Below the pieces are notes generated by a model. The model did not search any database and was not told the origin of the DNA. It saw only the letters and a list, made by a program, of their open reading frames with translations. Of a stretch of 64,000 nucleotides of DNA, positions 39,942 through 54,200 are shown in pieces (the stretch's first letter is position 1; every line of letters starts with the position of its first letter). The DNA lies in NCBI GenBank assembly GCA_030272585.1, contig BSYQ01000012.1, positions 620,001 through 684,000 on the forward strand. Direction: 5' to 3'. A program made the position numbers and the translations under genes. This DNA is from Bryopsis sp. KO-2023 (Eukaryota > Chlorophyta > Ulvophyceae > Bryopsidales > Bryopsidaceae).

Positions 39942-41705
39942 ATGGCTTGCCGCTCGGCAATAGTATGGGCGCTGTTGCTGTTCGCGATTGGAGGCCGCAT
40001 CGGGACGGATGCCCAACCTTGTGAGATGCTGACCCACTCAATGCCGATTGATTCTTGCTGAGCTTTCGTCGGACAGCAGTGATGTCTTCTTTTTGTTTGC
40101 AGTGAGCGATTTTCTGGAGAGGCTGCGGGAAGGTGAAGCGTTTCTTCATACAAACTAGTGCTTCTTGTTGTTGATGTTGTGCCTCGGGGTGCTCGCATCC
40201 ATGGGTCATCACTTCCCCCTTTCAGCGGGGGCACGGAGGAGTGCCAGCAAGATTTTCACCGTGGCGGCCATGATTGCTCCGGCAACATTATGCTCTGTTT
40301 TTTTATACTCTGTCGAAAACTGCGTAGTATTGGCGGCGGCGTCGGCACAAAAGCAGAAAGAATTGGCGGCATCAAGCAATTTTTTTGACTCAATAATCTT
40401 GCTAAGCGAAGAATGCGTTGCATATTTTGCAGTTTTCGGAGACACCATCAACCCCCTTAGTTCAAGACCAGACCTGCTCAACTTGCTTCCATCTTTGCTA
40501 CCCAACGACTTGAACCTTACGCCCGTTGATGATCTGAGGGACCTCCTGAGTGATTTGCTTGGAGACACTTTCAGTATACAAGGTAAGAGCTGTCTGTGAG
40601 CTATTTCTGTGCAGCCAAATGCTCGAGCTCACTTGAAGCGATTCTACAATACGGGTGCTTGGAAATGTGGCGTGAGGGTTTTCGTGTGTTGTGCCAGACA
40701 CCGGAGTGAATGGCAACCTTGATTTGTTTGGGTTGAATGACGGTGATATTGAAGGACCTATTGCCGAACGAATAGCAGACACCGTCACCAATATTGTGGA
40801 TAGAATCGGTGGATTGGAGGGGGACGACGTTTCGCTTGGAGACTTATTTTCAGGTGAAAACCCAAAACTTGAACTTGAAGGGATGGGAAGGTCCCTGACT
40901 GGGAAGGAGGAACACGTCAGTGTTCTGCATGAGAAAACGACCGACCATCTTTTTGTTTTCCAGGTACCGAAGCAAAAATCAACAGACTACTTGGGTTCGA
41001 GGAGACCTGCTCCCCCGCAGGCGTGATTACAGGCGAACGCAAGCCAGATAGCTGTGTGGTGAGCAAAAACTCTAAACTGAGTGAATAGTCCTGGACGGGA
41101 AGGCACAATAACGAATGTCCCTTTGTCTTCAACAAGCGTTGGCCCCCTCACAAATCCGCCGCCAAACTGGAGGTAACATCTTGTGGTGCGTTTCCCCAGG
41201 GACCAACGTTCAGCTTCATTGTGGACGGAGGCGTGTGCGTGGTCGATGAAACCACTGGGGAGGTTGTCTGTTCGCAGCCTTCGATATCCATCGCCCAAAC
41301 TCCAGCTTCTTGCAACCTCAAGTACAAAGAGGGCTGCACAGTCTTGGTGAGTGGCTGCTGTACGGGGTGGCGTTGATGCTTGTCGCAATGCTCTTTGTTT
41401 GTGGTATTTCTGCATGAACCATCAAGATTCCTCAACACACCAATCCCATACAAAATGTTGGTGTTGGTTTTGTGTTTTTATATTCGATGGCTGATCTGGC
41501 GGGCGGGTTTTCGTGTTCACAGGGTGCAACTTGTGTCGAGAATCGGTCGTTCGGGGAGGTAAAATCTAAAACAATCGGCAAGGACGCCAAGACGCTCAAC
41601 ATCAACAAAAAAGGATCACCGATTAGCTTTCCTGATCTTGACGATTTACCTTTCGACCTGGAAGTCGTCTTGGTCGATGTTCTGGATTCGATCAACGACA
41701 GGTGA
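39942..41705 (+). CDS. Unknown secreted protein
   Basis: Seven exons join in frame: 39942-40020, 40103-40132, 40226-40582, 40698-40853, 40964-41058, 41200-41346, 41523-41705, encoding about 348 residues. The first exon, MACRSAIVWALLLFAIGG, is a clear signal peptide with cleavage near TDAQ. After it come an alpha-helical alanine-rich region (KIFTVAAMIAPATLCSV, with a further hydrophobic patch), two leucine/aspartate-rich helices (LRDLLSDLLGD; DIEGPIAERIADTV) and a C-terminal part with six or more cysteines (LLGFEETCSPAGVITG; GVCVVDETTGEVVC). I recognise no family. The minor 30-base exon is supported only by phase and splice signals. It may be extracellular or in the secretory system. Confidence 0.68.
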
Positions 41706-42277
41706 TTGGTTTAGTCGAGTTCCTTGAAAGAAGGGTCGCGGTGTGGGATGAGGAAATTCATTTGTCTTTTTAGTGTTGGATGTAGGCTGACATTTGTAAG
41801 CATAAAAGAACTCCTTTCTTTTTCGGCACTGGTCATTCTCGAAACAACGAAAGAGAATGCTCTCCAGCAGAGTAAAACGAATATCCTTTCAATTACAGAA
41901 ATCATATCTTTTTGGCTGCAGTTCATCAAGATTGTTTTCACAAAACGTCCCTGTTGTTTTTTCGTGCTGGGATCCACTGCAGACCACCAACAGTTGCAAA
42001 CAACTCCCCAAACCGGTAAAAAAAACTGGTAGAAAAAACTCCAAAAAAAAAGATACTGACCAGTATCCATCAAAAAAAAAGTAAAAGAAAAAAATCAGTG
42101 CCTCATTGCATAAAAATATAACCGACCAACCTCTACCAAAAACACAGTACTACTTTCAATCCCCAACAAAGATTTCACCTAATTATCCTAAAGAAAAAAA
42201 GTAGATTCAATTCTCACACTCCACGCATTGCTTCAAAATAATCCCCACAACAACATGCGACACGAAAAAAACCCCAC
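41706..42277. other. Intergenic region between convergent genes
   Basis: A-rich DNA at 42000-42250 without a recognisable exon. It should hold both 3' ends. Confidence 0.5.
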
Positions 42278-45200
42278 TCAAGATGCCACCAGTTTTCCAC
42301 AATCATCTCCGGTGAACCCAGTCAGACACACGCACTCTCCAAAACTCAAATTGCAGGCTCCGTTGTTGCTGCAATCGTTAGGGCAGCTCTTGGGGGGTTT
42401 TGGCAGGACATCCTCCTCAGCAATGCATCTGACACACACCATCAACTCTCCGGCCGAGCTGAGGCCCATCACTTCTGGCTGATCATTCACGAAAGCCCTC
42501 ACCGGAGGCAAAGCAAAAATGCCTTCCGTGGCTGCGACTGCCCGGAAAGTGATCGTAATGGTCCCCGCATTGATATACTCGAAATCGAATGTTACGACTG
42601 AAGGACGGGTCTCCTGCATTTGCCAGTAAATACATATTATATATATTTAATTTGTCATATTATATCAATGAGAAATGATTGGCTCATCTCAATATCAGAA
42701 AAAAATTATTCCCCAGTTGATCAAATAATCAACAGCAGCAAAACAAAAACAAAATAAAGGTCGTCCTGAGCCGCCAACCAGTCATTTGTATGGCACAGCA
42801 TACATGACAGACTGAATAGGAAAAAGCAACCGACCTGATCAGGGCAGGTGAATATCCCTCTCTCAATGTCAAAATCAAAGAAATCGAAGCCATCGGAGTC
42901 GTCATTTTTATCGTCAACGAGTGGAATAGCACAGGAGTTTGACGAATCAGCATTTGGATCAACCGGCTCCAGCCCTGCCGGCATCATTGCCCTGACAGTA
43001 GTCAGCCCCAATCGATCAGGAGTCGTGAGCTGCACTGTGATATCCAACACAGAACCCACTGGCACTTTCTTCAGGGAGGCTCCATTGGAGTCCGGCTTTC
43101 GGATGGCTCTCTCCAGGAAAATGCCCCTGTAGGTGGGGAAAGTCAGAAGCTCCTTGGGGATGAACGTGAGGGAGGCTGCCAGCGTGACCTGGCCTGTTCC
43201 TTCAGCCGTGAACTCCAGCGGTTTGGGGGGAGTGTCGAGGTCTGCCCATGGAGTGGTGGTGGATTCAACAGGGTTGGAATTTTGCTCGAAAGTTGCCTGC
43301 AGGGGAGGAAGACCAGGATTGTGGCAGTTTCGATCGTGCAATCTTCAGAAAATGACATTCTGAATATCCATGTTAGCCATGGATTGACTGATGCGTTCTG
43401 AGGGTGAAAGTCTATTCTCATGAAGGTTGATCTACCCAGGTTCGATTTCCAGCTCACCTTCATTAGGACAGTTTCGCCACTTCTTACACTCAGAGAAAGG
43501 TTCGGCAGCGTGCTTCCCCTCGAGCGATCGTAGCTCCTCAACGCAATCATAGCGGTGACCTTGTCGAAATTGCTGAATACTCGGAAACCGTAAGCCCCCA
43601 CGGGAGGGCTCCCCACATAGTTCGCCAGTTTCTCGATCAAGGGATTCGACACGCCAGCGCGAGTCATAGCCATCAAGACGAGGGAGTTCGCAACATTGCT
43701 CGCGGGGGTCGAAGACCCCTGAGATTCTGCGATGTATCCGCTTCTGCCGGTGACGCGGAAGTTGCTCGTCCAGGAATCGATGGCCTTTTTGACGTCAGGG
43801 TGGTGGTCGACGGGTTCTACCGCCAGGAGGTTCAGAACGTAGTAAGCCTGGCTCTCCACGCTCAACTCCGCCAACCTTTTGGAAAGACGCTCCAGGGATA
43901 TATCCTCCACGACGAGCGGTGAAACGAAGGGTGGTACCTCCCAGTTCTTGCCAAGGGCAGCTCTAAAACACCACCACCAACTTTCGACGTAAGAGAAAGG
44001 TCATATTTCAGGGGCCTCGGCCGCCATATCATTTTGCTTACCGTGTTAACGCCACTGTGTGGACGGGTATGGGAATACGATAATCAATCTCGTATGTTGT
44101 CGCCTCTTCGACGAATGCTTCCTCCAGAACTTTCGACCAAGTCGACCCCAGCTCCACCAACGAAACGATATGTTCCTGTGCATCCTGGAAAGCACCACCA
44201 AAACACGAAAACACCAAAATCAAAACCAAATCCACCAGGGAGTATAGGCTATCGCAGTAGTCTCCTGGCTGACATCCATTCCTAGTTCGACTCGCCGACA
44301 CTATACCCCTGGTCGTACCTCGAGGAGCGAATCCCTGATGTCTTCCCCCAGCTCCATCATGATCCACGCAGCCCGGGCGTTTTCCCACAGCGACGGCTCT
44401 TCGGGTTGACTATATCGGATGGAGGAAGGGCAAGTCAAAGCGTACTGCAATCCTAAAGCTTCGCTAGTGATGGTCTGCAGGGTTCCCAAAGCGGCTGTGA
44501 AGTTCGATATCATTCCACCGAGGACGTCGGCAGTCCCTCGCTCCAGCTCGTTTCTGGACAGCCCCATGACGTCGTAACTTTCCGTTACGAAGGGAATCGC
44601 GGCCAACGCCAACGCATACTCGGCGCGAATGGGACACTCGTGCGTTGGGTTCTCTGCATAAATTTCCTTAGCCATGGAGAGTATGGAAGGCAACCTTCCC
44701 ACCCCTGCCTGGATGCTCACGCCGCCGCTTCCTGCCACGGCGTCGGGAAGTTGCAGCCCTTCTTGCCATGAGGTGGCGTTTCCCCCATCGATCGCGAACG
44801 ACGACGCAACGGTAACGGCTTCTTGCAGCCCCTCGATCGGGATATTTATCACCAAGGCGTCCCTCCCCTCCAAACCATCATCTGACACCCAAACAGAACG
44901 AACTCTTCATGTCTGCCCACTTGATCATCTTTTGGCAAGCTTTTTTTCTCAGAAAAACTCGGTTGGTCGGCGACTCGGTTGGTCTTGGCCCCTCACCTGC
45001 TGTGATTTTGAACGACGCATCTCCCATGCTTTTGGCCCTGAATTCAAACCTGATCTCGCTGGTGCCCTGATTGCCCATCAGAACGGACGCTTCACTGTTG
45101 TCCAAAATCTCGAGCAAGTTCGCGCTGTCGCCTTCCAGAGTGACCACCACATTCATCGTAGGGAGACCTGAGCGAGCTCCAGACACAGTTATCACCACCC

Positions 45201-48200
45201 CCGCTTCGAACACGTCGCCGACCCTGACGAATCGTGGCGCGGACGGCGTGAGGGACACCTCTCGACGCACGATCAAATCGGCCTGAGCGCTGCCGAACTT
45301 GCCACCACCTGAGCTCCAGTTTTCAAAACACAGATGTTTAAATAAGAGACTGAAACGATAGGCGTAACAGTTGAAAGGGAGAGGTAGGGGTTCAACTTCG
45401 CAGCACCTGTGGATGCGTATGCACGGATAACAAAGGTTCCCAGGTTGTCAGGCGCGGTGAAGTTCACTTCGGCGACCCCGTTTTGGGATATCGTGGTTTT
45501 GAAAAGAGGTGTCGAGACGAATCGCTTTTGAACACGGGCTGTCACCGCCGGTCCTTTCGCGCCGCCGACCAGTGTCTTTGCTTGAAGTGCTTCCCCAGCT
45601 GCAAGAATCCAAGCTTCAGACCAAAATGTTGGGAGCCCAACAGGGACAGAGAAAAAGGGAAAGTGCAAATGCCATCATAATCAAGGACCGGAGCGGGTTG
45701 TACAGGACCGGGTTGGACCGGACCGGAGCCGACAGTTGTTAGGACAGTGCAAGTCTCTCAAAACATACACTGGCGAAAATACCCGAGTCCGCCAGCGCCA
45801 GCGCTTCATCGAAATAAGCGGGGTCAGGAATTGCCTCCGTTATGAATTCGCTGACGACATCCAGGAACTCTTCTCTCGTGAAATCCACCCTGCTCGAGCT
45901 CCAAGAATCTGACATAAGCTGCATCATAACAAAGACACTGACGTTTGGAAACATATCACAAAAAAGACATCAGACTTCGAAAAACCAGAAAGAAAATTGA
46001 ATGGATTTGAAAAAGTCGTTGGACAGCTGGTTGGAACTGTAGGTCAGCCCTTTTTCTTGATTTCATTCAAAAAAGCGCAATGAAGGATCGTTTTCTTTCT
46101 TTTTTACCCCGCTGCTCGGTGAAAACCAAGGGTGGAGTTCCTTTTTATCGAGGAAATCGTTCACGAGGGCCTGTATGGCTTTCGGAGAGACGAGGTTATC
46201 GCTGGAACCGCGCAAGCCGAATTCCCCTTGAAAATCGAGCAAGAACTCCGCCGCCAAATCCTTCATTTCCAAAGGAACCAGTTGCAACACCGCTTTGTCC
46301 ACCGCGATCACCGTGACCTCGACATCTTCGCTGGTAAATATTTCGACCTTGATCGTCTCGGTTTCGCCAGGCCGCACCACGAACTCCAAGGCATCTTGGA
46401 AATCCGGGGGGACCAACGGAAATGGAATGAGGATATCCAAAGCCATGTCCTAAAATCGTCAGCACAAACATATAAACCTGAAACAAGTCGTCAGGAAAAA
46501 AGATATGAATTCAACACCATGGCGGCTGTGGTATTCTGCCTCTCCTTGATCGTGACCTCCTTCCCACACCTGTTCAACTTCGACTGTCTCCGAAAGACGA
46601 ACGAAATGCGGCGCCGCCAAATCGAAGAGTTTCGACACCATGACGTCGCTCTGCGCGAACGCCAGCCCCTCCGTTTGTCGCGGAACCGCAATTCCGACGG
46701 TGACGCCACAATTGAAAATGCACATCTCATCTAGCTCGATATCGAACTTGTGCATTCCAAAATCATCCAGCGGTATAATCTGAAGAAACAACAGACATGC
46801 ACATCGAGAGACGTCAAGCATTCATCTAACTCTTTGTTTATTTGTACAACTTCGAACGGGGACCTTTTTTTTATGCAAATGTGAGTTTGGTCACCTTGTG
46901 TTCCGACCCCAGACTGCTTCCCCAGGAGACGAACGCCCTCGCGTTCGCGTAGGGGTTTTCGATGCCGAATTCCACGGTGTCGCCCACTTTGAAAGGCCCC
47001 TTGCTCAACATCACCAAACCCATCTCCAAATGATCGGTATGCTTCCTACAAAACAAAGAGAATTTTTGTGCCGAAACTCAGGCATCAAGAACGCATGCAC
47101 GCAAACTCGCAGAAAGTATGAATTGTTTGTAACGAAAGCAGCCCTCTCTACCCGCGCTTCTTCCACTCGGCGGCAGTTTTGCCGATGAACTCTCTGGTGC
47201 AAACGGTGGCGTTCTGCTCGCCCTCCACCACGCATGCTTCCAGGGCGAAGTTTCCCAGACCGGGAAGCTTCATACGACACCAGCCATCGGAATCTGGATC
47301 AGAAACCCAGCACAAAAAAAAGAAAATTACACAACGCACAACACTTCCTTTCGTGAATCGTTATGACAAAATATGGCGATCGTTTTGCTCACCTGACATG
47401 GTGCTGCAAGATTCCACTTCCTCTCCCTCCAGAGGCTCCGATCCTTGTGTGGATTTCGGTGGGGCCTTTTCCCCATTTGGCGACTCGGGGAGTTTTTTCA
47501 GGTGCACATCTACAGAGCGGGATTCCAGTTCGACCCTTTGGAGATCGGTCAGTGAAACCCCCACCCCAAATTCCTGGCCAGGCATGTGTGTGGTTATGGT
47601 AAAAATGAGTGAAGCCACGATGTCCGCCAGTTCCAACCTGACCATCAAAAAGCACAGATTCAACTCCAATGCACCATTCCATGCCTGAATCTGATCCTAT
47701 GGACCAAGAGACATGCACATTTGCTGAAAGTTTCGGAAACGCTGTAAACAAAAAATGAGCAGAATCCAACCTCATTGAAGCCCTTCCACTGAGCGAGTGG
47801 TATGGGTCCATTTGATGATATTTTCTTCATACATACATACATTTTTGGGTGTGTGTTGTGTGGAGGGAGAAGGAAGGGGGGGGGGGGGCAATAACATAAC
47901 TCACTTGATTGATGCACTTTCCTCGACAAGCTCTCTTGTGGGTCCAACCCAAACCGCATCGATTTCCAAAGTCGAACCCGGCGGTGGGGTTTTCTCAAGA
48001 GAGCCGAGGTCGATGGTGGCAAAAGCCTGACCCAAGTGATCCGAAACCACTTCCATCACACCCTCCAGATCTTCGCCTGGAAATAGGGAGAAAAAGAAAA
48101 AAACATCACCAAAATTGATACTCACCAATATTCCTGGCTGCATGTAGAACTACATAGGATATTTTCCCCTCCCCCCCTTCCTAAATGCAAGAAAACCTTG

Positions 48201-51200
48201 ATTGAAAACAAAGCAAGGATCTGAGACGGTCATGGATTGCATACCGCTGATTTTCCATTTGAGGGTGATTTCGGCATGTGCGATAGAGGCTCCTATGAAG
48301 CTCTCTGCAATCAGCTGAACATCAATTTTGGAGTCCGGTGGTGCCTGGCCAAGAAAACAGTGATGCCAACATCAAGCAAGATCTTCCCATTTTTCCAAAT
48401 CGTATAAGAGCAGAAAATGAGGGGCAGGTAAAATCCAAATCCAAATCTGCCATGTAATGATATTGACTAATCGCATGATGATCGGAATTTGATCGATGAT
48501 AAACATTGCAGAAGCCCAATTTTATTTATTTATTTATTTTACCTTTTTTTAGCTGTTTTTTATTTAAATATAAAAAAAGTATTCAGTACGGCAGCAACTA
48601 AAAACCTGATTTATCAGATCCATATTTAACAGCCAAATTAGCTAAAGGTATGAGCCAAGGCATTGGGAATGCTCGATTCTCACCCAATCGGGGACATCCA
48701 AGGTCAGACCCACAGTCGGCAGTCGAGGATCCCCCACGATAAAATGATCAGAGATGGAATTCCATTTCTTATCGCCAACAGAGACGTAATGCTTGCCCAG
48801 ACTCGAATCCGCCGCCACTGGGATTCGAAACTCGAAGCTTCCATACGTTTCATCGACCTCGATCGGAAAGACGTCGCTGCGGTCAGGGCCGCTGGACACG
48901 GATGGGCGTATTTCCAGAATGAGGTCCTCTTTCGCGGATGGCTTCCATGATTCTCCGTCGTGATCGAGCACATAACCTGCGAAAACAGGGGCAGTGGTGT
49001 AGGGTGGTTGAGAAACACACACAGATATTCATCTGGATTTCATGAGAAATGTTGCACATAAAAGGTGGATGGGGGATCTTGGTTATGTGGAAAAGAAAAA
49101 GGAAACAGGGAAAAAGTACTTTCTTTTTTCTTTTTTGAGGGGGGGGACACTTGGATATGTCCCACATATTGTGAAGAATCTGCTCATGCATGCATGCATG
49201 CATGCATGCATGCAGGTTTTTTCTCAATCTTCTACAAATCCATGACAAATCGTTACGTTCAAAATTCCCCCCTGACAAGTAGTCAATCGGGCTGGAGATT
49301 GTGCCATCAGAAAAACAACAAATATTTCCTATTAATGCACAATAAATAAATGTGTCAAGTTTTTTTGACACAATTAACAATTTTTTAAAAAAGTCAATTT
49401 TCTTACGAAATATTTATTCAATTCATTAAAAAAGTATTAAAAAATATGAATTCAAAAGCCTCACCCTTGATGTGGAGGGTCTCTCCAAGCCGAACGAGTT
49501 TCCTATCGAAAATGATCTCTATGTTCGTCCTGTCTTTGTCTTTGAAGTATCCATTGTTGACCCCATCGATCAACAGAGATCTGTTTTCATGTCGGACATG
49601 CACGCGCACCATCGATTTGTATTTGATGACCGCCTTTCCATCTGCATCGGTCACAGCCTCGGACACCACATCGAAATCTTCTGGACCCGGGCCATCCCAC
49701 TAATAAAAAAACAAAAAGAATCAAGTTTATTTCTGTTTTTTTTTTTTCAATCATTGGTATCATGGGTTTTTTCCCCCCATCAAAAGTTTTGCACCGAGGC
49801 TGGAAAATTCAAAAACACAAAATTCATCGCCGCTGTGGTGTGGGCCTGTTCATAATAAAAGTTTACCAAATTTGATTTAAATCAAATGTCTAAAAAAGAT
49901 ATAACAACTGATATCATCATGATGTAGTACAGTATATTTTTTGACAATTTCCATGATGAATATATGGCTGTTTCCTTGTTTTATCTTACTGGCTTTTTGA
50001 CGGTTGTGTATGCAGTGACTTCGGCTCCTTCCACAGGCTCCCCAGTTTTCATGGAGGTTACCCACACAATGGCAGACTCGGTGCCAGACCCGATTACCAT
50101 GGCTTGGACAAAGGATTCCATCAGAACAAAAGACCCATGCCTCGATTTGCTGAAATATGAACAAGAGAAAGTATCAGCATTGCCTCCCCCCTTTTTTTTC
50201 AATTAACCCGTGTTACACCAATAAGTTGGAACTCAAGAAGAAGAAAAAACAATGCATAAAGTTATAAAGTTTGAACAAGATGCCGTTTTCCTCCTCCTCT
50301 TTTTTTTTTTTCTTTTTGAGGTGGGGGAAATAGTTTCCTGGAATTAGGTATTTTTTTTTGCTTCACAGCTTTCTTCATGAAGCAATAAAAATAGCCATAA
50401 TTATTGTTTATGTACCCACAGCCTCTCTTACCGGCAGTGTTCGTAAGCAACCATCCCAGTCGAGGCCAAAATCTCAGTAATATTCGCTGTGCTGACGCCA
50501 CCGATTTCATCGCTCTCCTTGTTGTCAAGCTCAACATCTACACAAAGTAGGACTCACCATTTCCTCTTTATTTTTTAATTCTTCATTATTGTTCCAGCAA
50601 TAACAGAAAAAAAGAACTTTGGGCTGGCATTTATTTAAATTCCTATTTTACTGCCAGCTTATCCGGGATCGACTAAAAACATTAACCACCATGATTTGTT
50701 GGGCCACATTAAAAGCACACATGCTTTCATTGTTCGTATTATATTTTCTTGATTTTTTAATTTAATTTAATTTTTATTTTTTGGAGGGGGGCAGGGATTT
50801 TTTTATCAACTTACCTGGAGGCTGTTGCATCCTTTCTGAAAGAGAGATTTCTCGCCACTGGTCATGAAGGATGCTCAATGCCCAGTTGACCCCCATGCTC
50901 GATGGCAGTTCGAAAACTTTAAGGAGCGTGCCATCCGGGCAGTCCCCTGGAACTTCTTGTCCCTTCGAAAAAGCAACGACGTTCCTGCCCCAATCCTGGT
51001 CAGCCTCGAAAATTGAAAAGCTGTGAAAAAAATTCACACAAAAAGGTGATGACGTGAAAGTGTCTTTTTTCCCCCACCTCCATTAAAATAAATAAATAGA
51101 CAGGAAAAGAGGGGAAAGAAAAGGTCTTTTTCTCTTTAGTATTTGCGATGGATTTGGTCAGATTATTATTATTTTTTAAATCTTTCTTAGTCACTGTTAA

Positions 51201-54200
51201 AGGGAAAAAAAAGTAATAAAAGTAATAAAGATGAACGGTGAACAGTCTTTATTACTTTTTTGACATTTTTCTTTTAGTCACTGTTTATCTTTATTACTTT
51301 TTTCTTACTTTAGTCACTGTTCAGCTTTAATACTTTTTTTTTTACAAGTCCTCACCCATTGGAGGTTTCCATCAATGAAACATCATTTTTGATAGGTAGC
51401 ATATCCACTTGAATGGCCGAAGATTTCAACGGCAGATCGAATCCATCCAACACAGAATCAGATGCCTCCACTCTTATGCTGTAAGAATTCTCTGGAAGAA
51501 AACTGGTTGAAAAGATCCTCACTATTCCCTTCTTCTCCATGGTCAACTCGAATTCGATCTAAAATTAGACACAGAAACATTATATTTGTCTGTCAAAAAC
51601 TGAAAACTGAAAACTAACATACAGAAGTCACATAATTGAAAAACTCAAAAAAAAACAAAAACATAGAAAAAGAACTAAATGCTTTTGAGTTATTTATTCC
51701 AAAATTTTCCAAGATCAACCCTCAACAAAAATTACACAACATAGAAACAAACCCCAGAATATAACGTTTTCTTGGGGAATTCCACAAGATTACTGAAAAA
51801 ATACTAAAATGCCTTTTTTTTTCAGAATTTGCACTCATCCACCCCTGCTTCTCACTTGATTCTTATTATTCCAACCCACCCCCAAAAAATTCTGCTCTGT
51901 TTTTTTTTAATCATCGTACCTCTTTATCATCATCCACGTTCACAACGGTGATTTGGTTCTTGAATTTTTCGAGGTCTCTTTTCCCATTTTTTAAACCATG
52001 GGGCAACCACAAACTGAGAGTCCTCGTTGGCACATTAGTCATCCCGAACATGTTGCCATCGCGCCCCCTTCAAAATAGCCAGAAAAAAAAAATGAAGAAA
52101 AAAGCCCTTGAAAAAAAACGAAAACGGTCGATAAATGTTTGGAAGGAAAAAAAAATCAGAAAGGCATTTCTTGTTTTAAAAAAGTAAGATCCTTTAACTG
52201 AACCAATCTTCATCAACTCCTGTCCTCGTTTCGTTTATTATTATGTTTTAATATTCTTTAGTTAGTTATTCCAGTAAAAAAAAATCAACATCAGGGGAAA
52301 GAAAGCATGGGTGGAAGAACAGAGGGGAACGCTTTATTGAACGAGGAACACTATAACTGAAGTTTTATATGTAGTTTCACACAGTTTTCGTCCTGTATTT
52401 CTTTTCAAGAGAAAAGAAAAACACTGAAAAATGCCACAAGGACTCTTGATGGAGTGCGTTAGATTTGCCCCACATACCGATATCCTGCTCGAAAAGGAAT
52501 CTTGAATTCCCTCAGGCCACCAAAAGAGATGTTGATGCGTTTTTTCAAGGGTCCATCTTTTTCGCTGTATTTTGTCCCTTCCGGAAAAGATAGTTGATAC
52601 CTTCAGGGAAAAAAAATAAAATAAATGATGCACCAAATCGAAAAACAATAGGGGAATAATGGGGGTAATAAACTCAACCATTTCAATTCTTTGTGGAATG
52701 ACCAGTGGTTTTAAGAAAGCAATAAAAAAACGACACGTGCTACAAAAGTTCCAGATTTGGGGCTTTGGCGTTTTTACTCACAGCTTTCCTATTGCCAAAT
52801 CTCCTTTTATCGTCACTTCAGCACAACTGCTCTGTTCGGGGGATTCCCCATCAGTAACGATATTGCCTTCCTCACACTGTTATTTTTAGAATTTAGAAAA
52901 AAAAGAAAGAAAATTAACTCTCGCACACCAATACAGAAAGAAAGAATTTTTTTTATTACTGTCGTTGCCCTCACTTTCAAAACTACAAAGAAATCACTCC
53001 AAGAAAATGGATCTTTCTCGTTGCCTTTAATAATAAGGCAACGAGATATATAATTAATATAATTAATTGTAAATAATTATTTTTTTTCCGGTTCCTGGCG
53101 GTTTCCGGAGCCCAAGTTGCAAAGTGCAAAACCCCCAAAGCAGGAATAATGGGCTGATATTAATTTTCATTTTTCCTTATACCTTCGGACAAAGTGCCAC
53201 TGGCAGAAGCTTCTCCTTTTTCTTGCAAGGTTTTGGAACCAGTTTGAGCTCTTTCGCAACCTTGAATTCTTCATTCAAAATCTGGAACAGAATTTTTTAC
53301 ATAAATAAATAAATAATGAAATAATGAAATACAAAAAAATACAAAAAAGTCGGCCATTTTTTTTGTCACAACAAAACTTGGAGCCATGTTAAGGTTTGAT
53401 ACCTCGGCAATGATCCTCCCTCCCCCCCCTCCCAAAAAAAAAAAGAAAAGAAGCAAAATATTGTTTCTATATCATGTTTTTTTTTCCCTTCCAGTTTTTG
53501 TGTTACCTCAAGGTGTTTAGTAAGGGACGTCATCAACACATCTTTGCTGAATTTTAGCTCAATGACACCTGCTTTCCACAAGATTAAAAAAAAAAGAGTA
53601 ACACCCACAAGATATAAAAAATAATAAGTGCAATACTCAGGTTTGGAAATGACTAATTCAGTTGGGTAGTTGCTGTGGAGTTTGTACAGTTTGGACTCTG
53701 GGTTGTTGGTATTTGAATGGAGCTTGGTTGGAACAGGGGTCATACTTTTTTACTTCAAAAAAATGTGAAATCAGCCAGGAGACAAAAAAAAAAACTTGGC
53801 CCAAAAAAATTATTTTTCAAGCTTCAGCTTAAAATTTTCAATCCTTTTTTTTTTTTTTTGATGCACTGCTTTTCTCAATACAGGAACGGAACTTTCATCT
53901 TTTTTGTTTGCTTAGCAGAGTATCAACAGAAAAAAAAAGGGGGGGGGGGGGGGGCGATGCTTCGATTTTTGTTTTCCCCCTTCTTTTTGTTTTTGGGGGG
54001 TTTCCATTACCATCTGGGGGGACTTCTGGTAGAATATCAGTGCTGAGGCCTACGCTGGCGCTCCACTCTTTTTCTGTGAATTTTTCGGCTTTTTTGGAGG
54101 CCACTCCACCAAACTCCATGTTCAAAGAGGGCGTCTTGAAGGTCACACCATCGGCGTGACCTTTCAGCACCAGGGCAAGTCCTTCAGCAGAAAAACCAAT

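Noticed and set aside
47643..47760. A possible extra alpha-2-macroglobulin exon (frame with WSIGSDSGMEWC)
   Set aside because: Its phase does not fit either neighbour, whereas skipping it joins SASIK to LELADIV in perfect phase.
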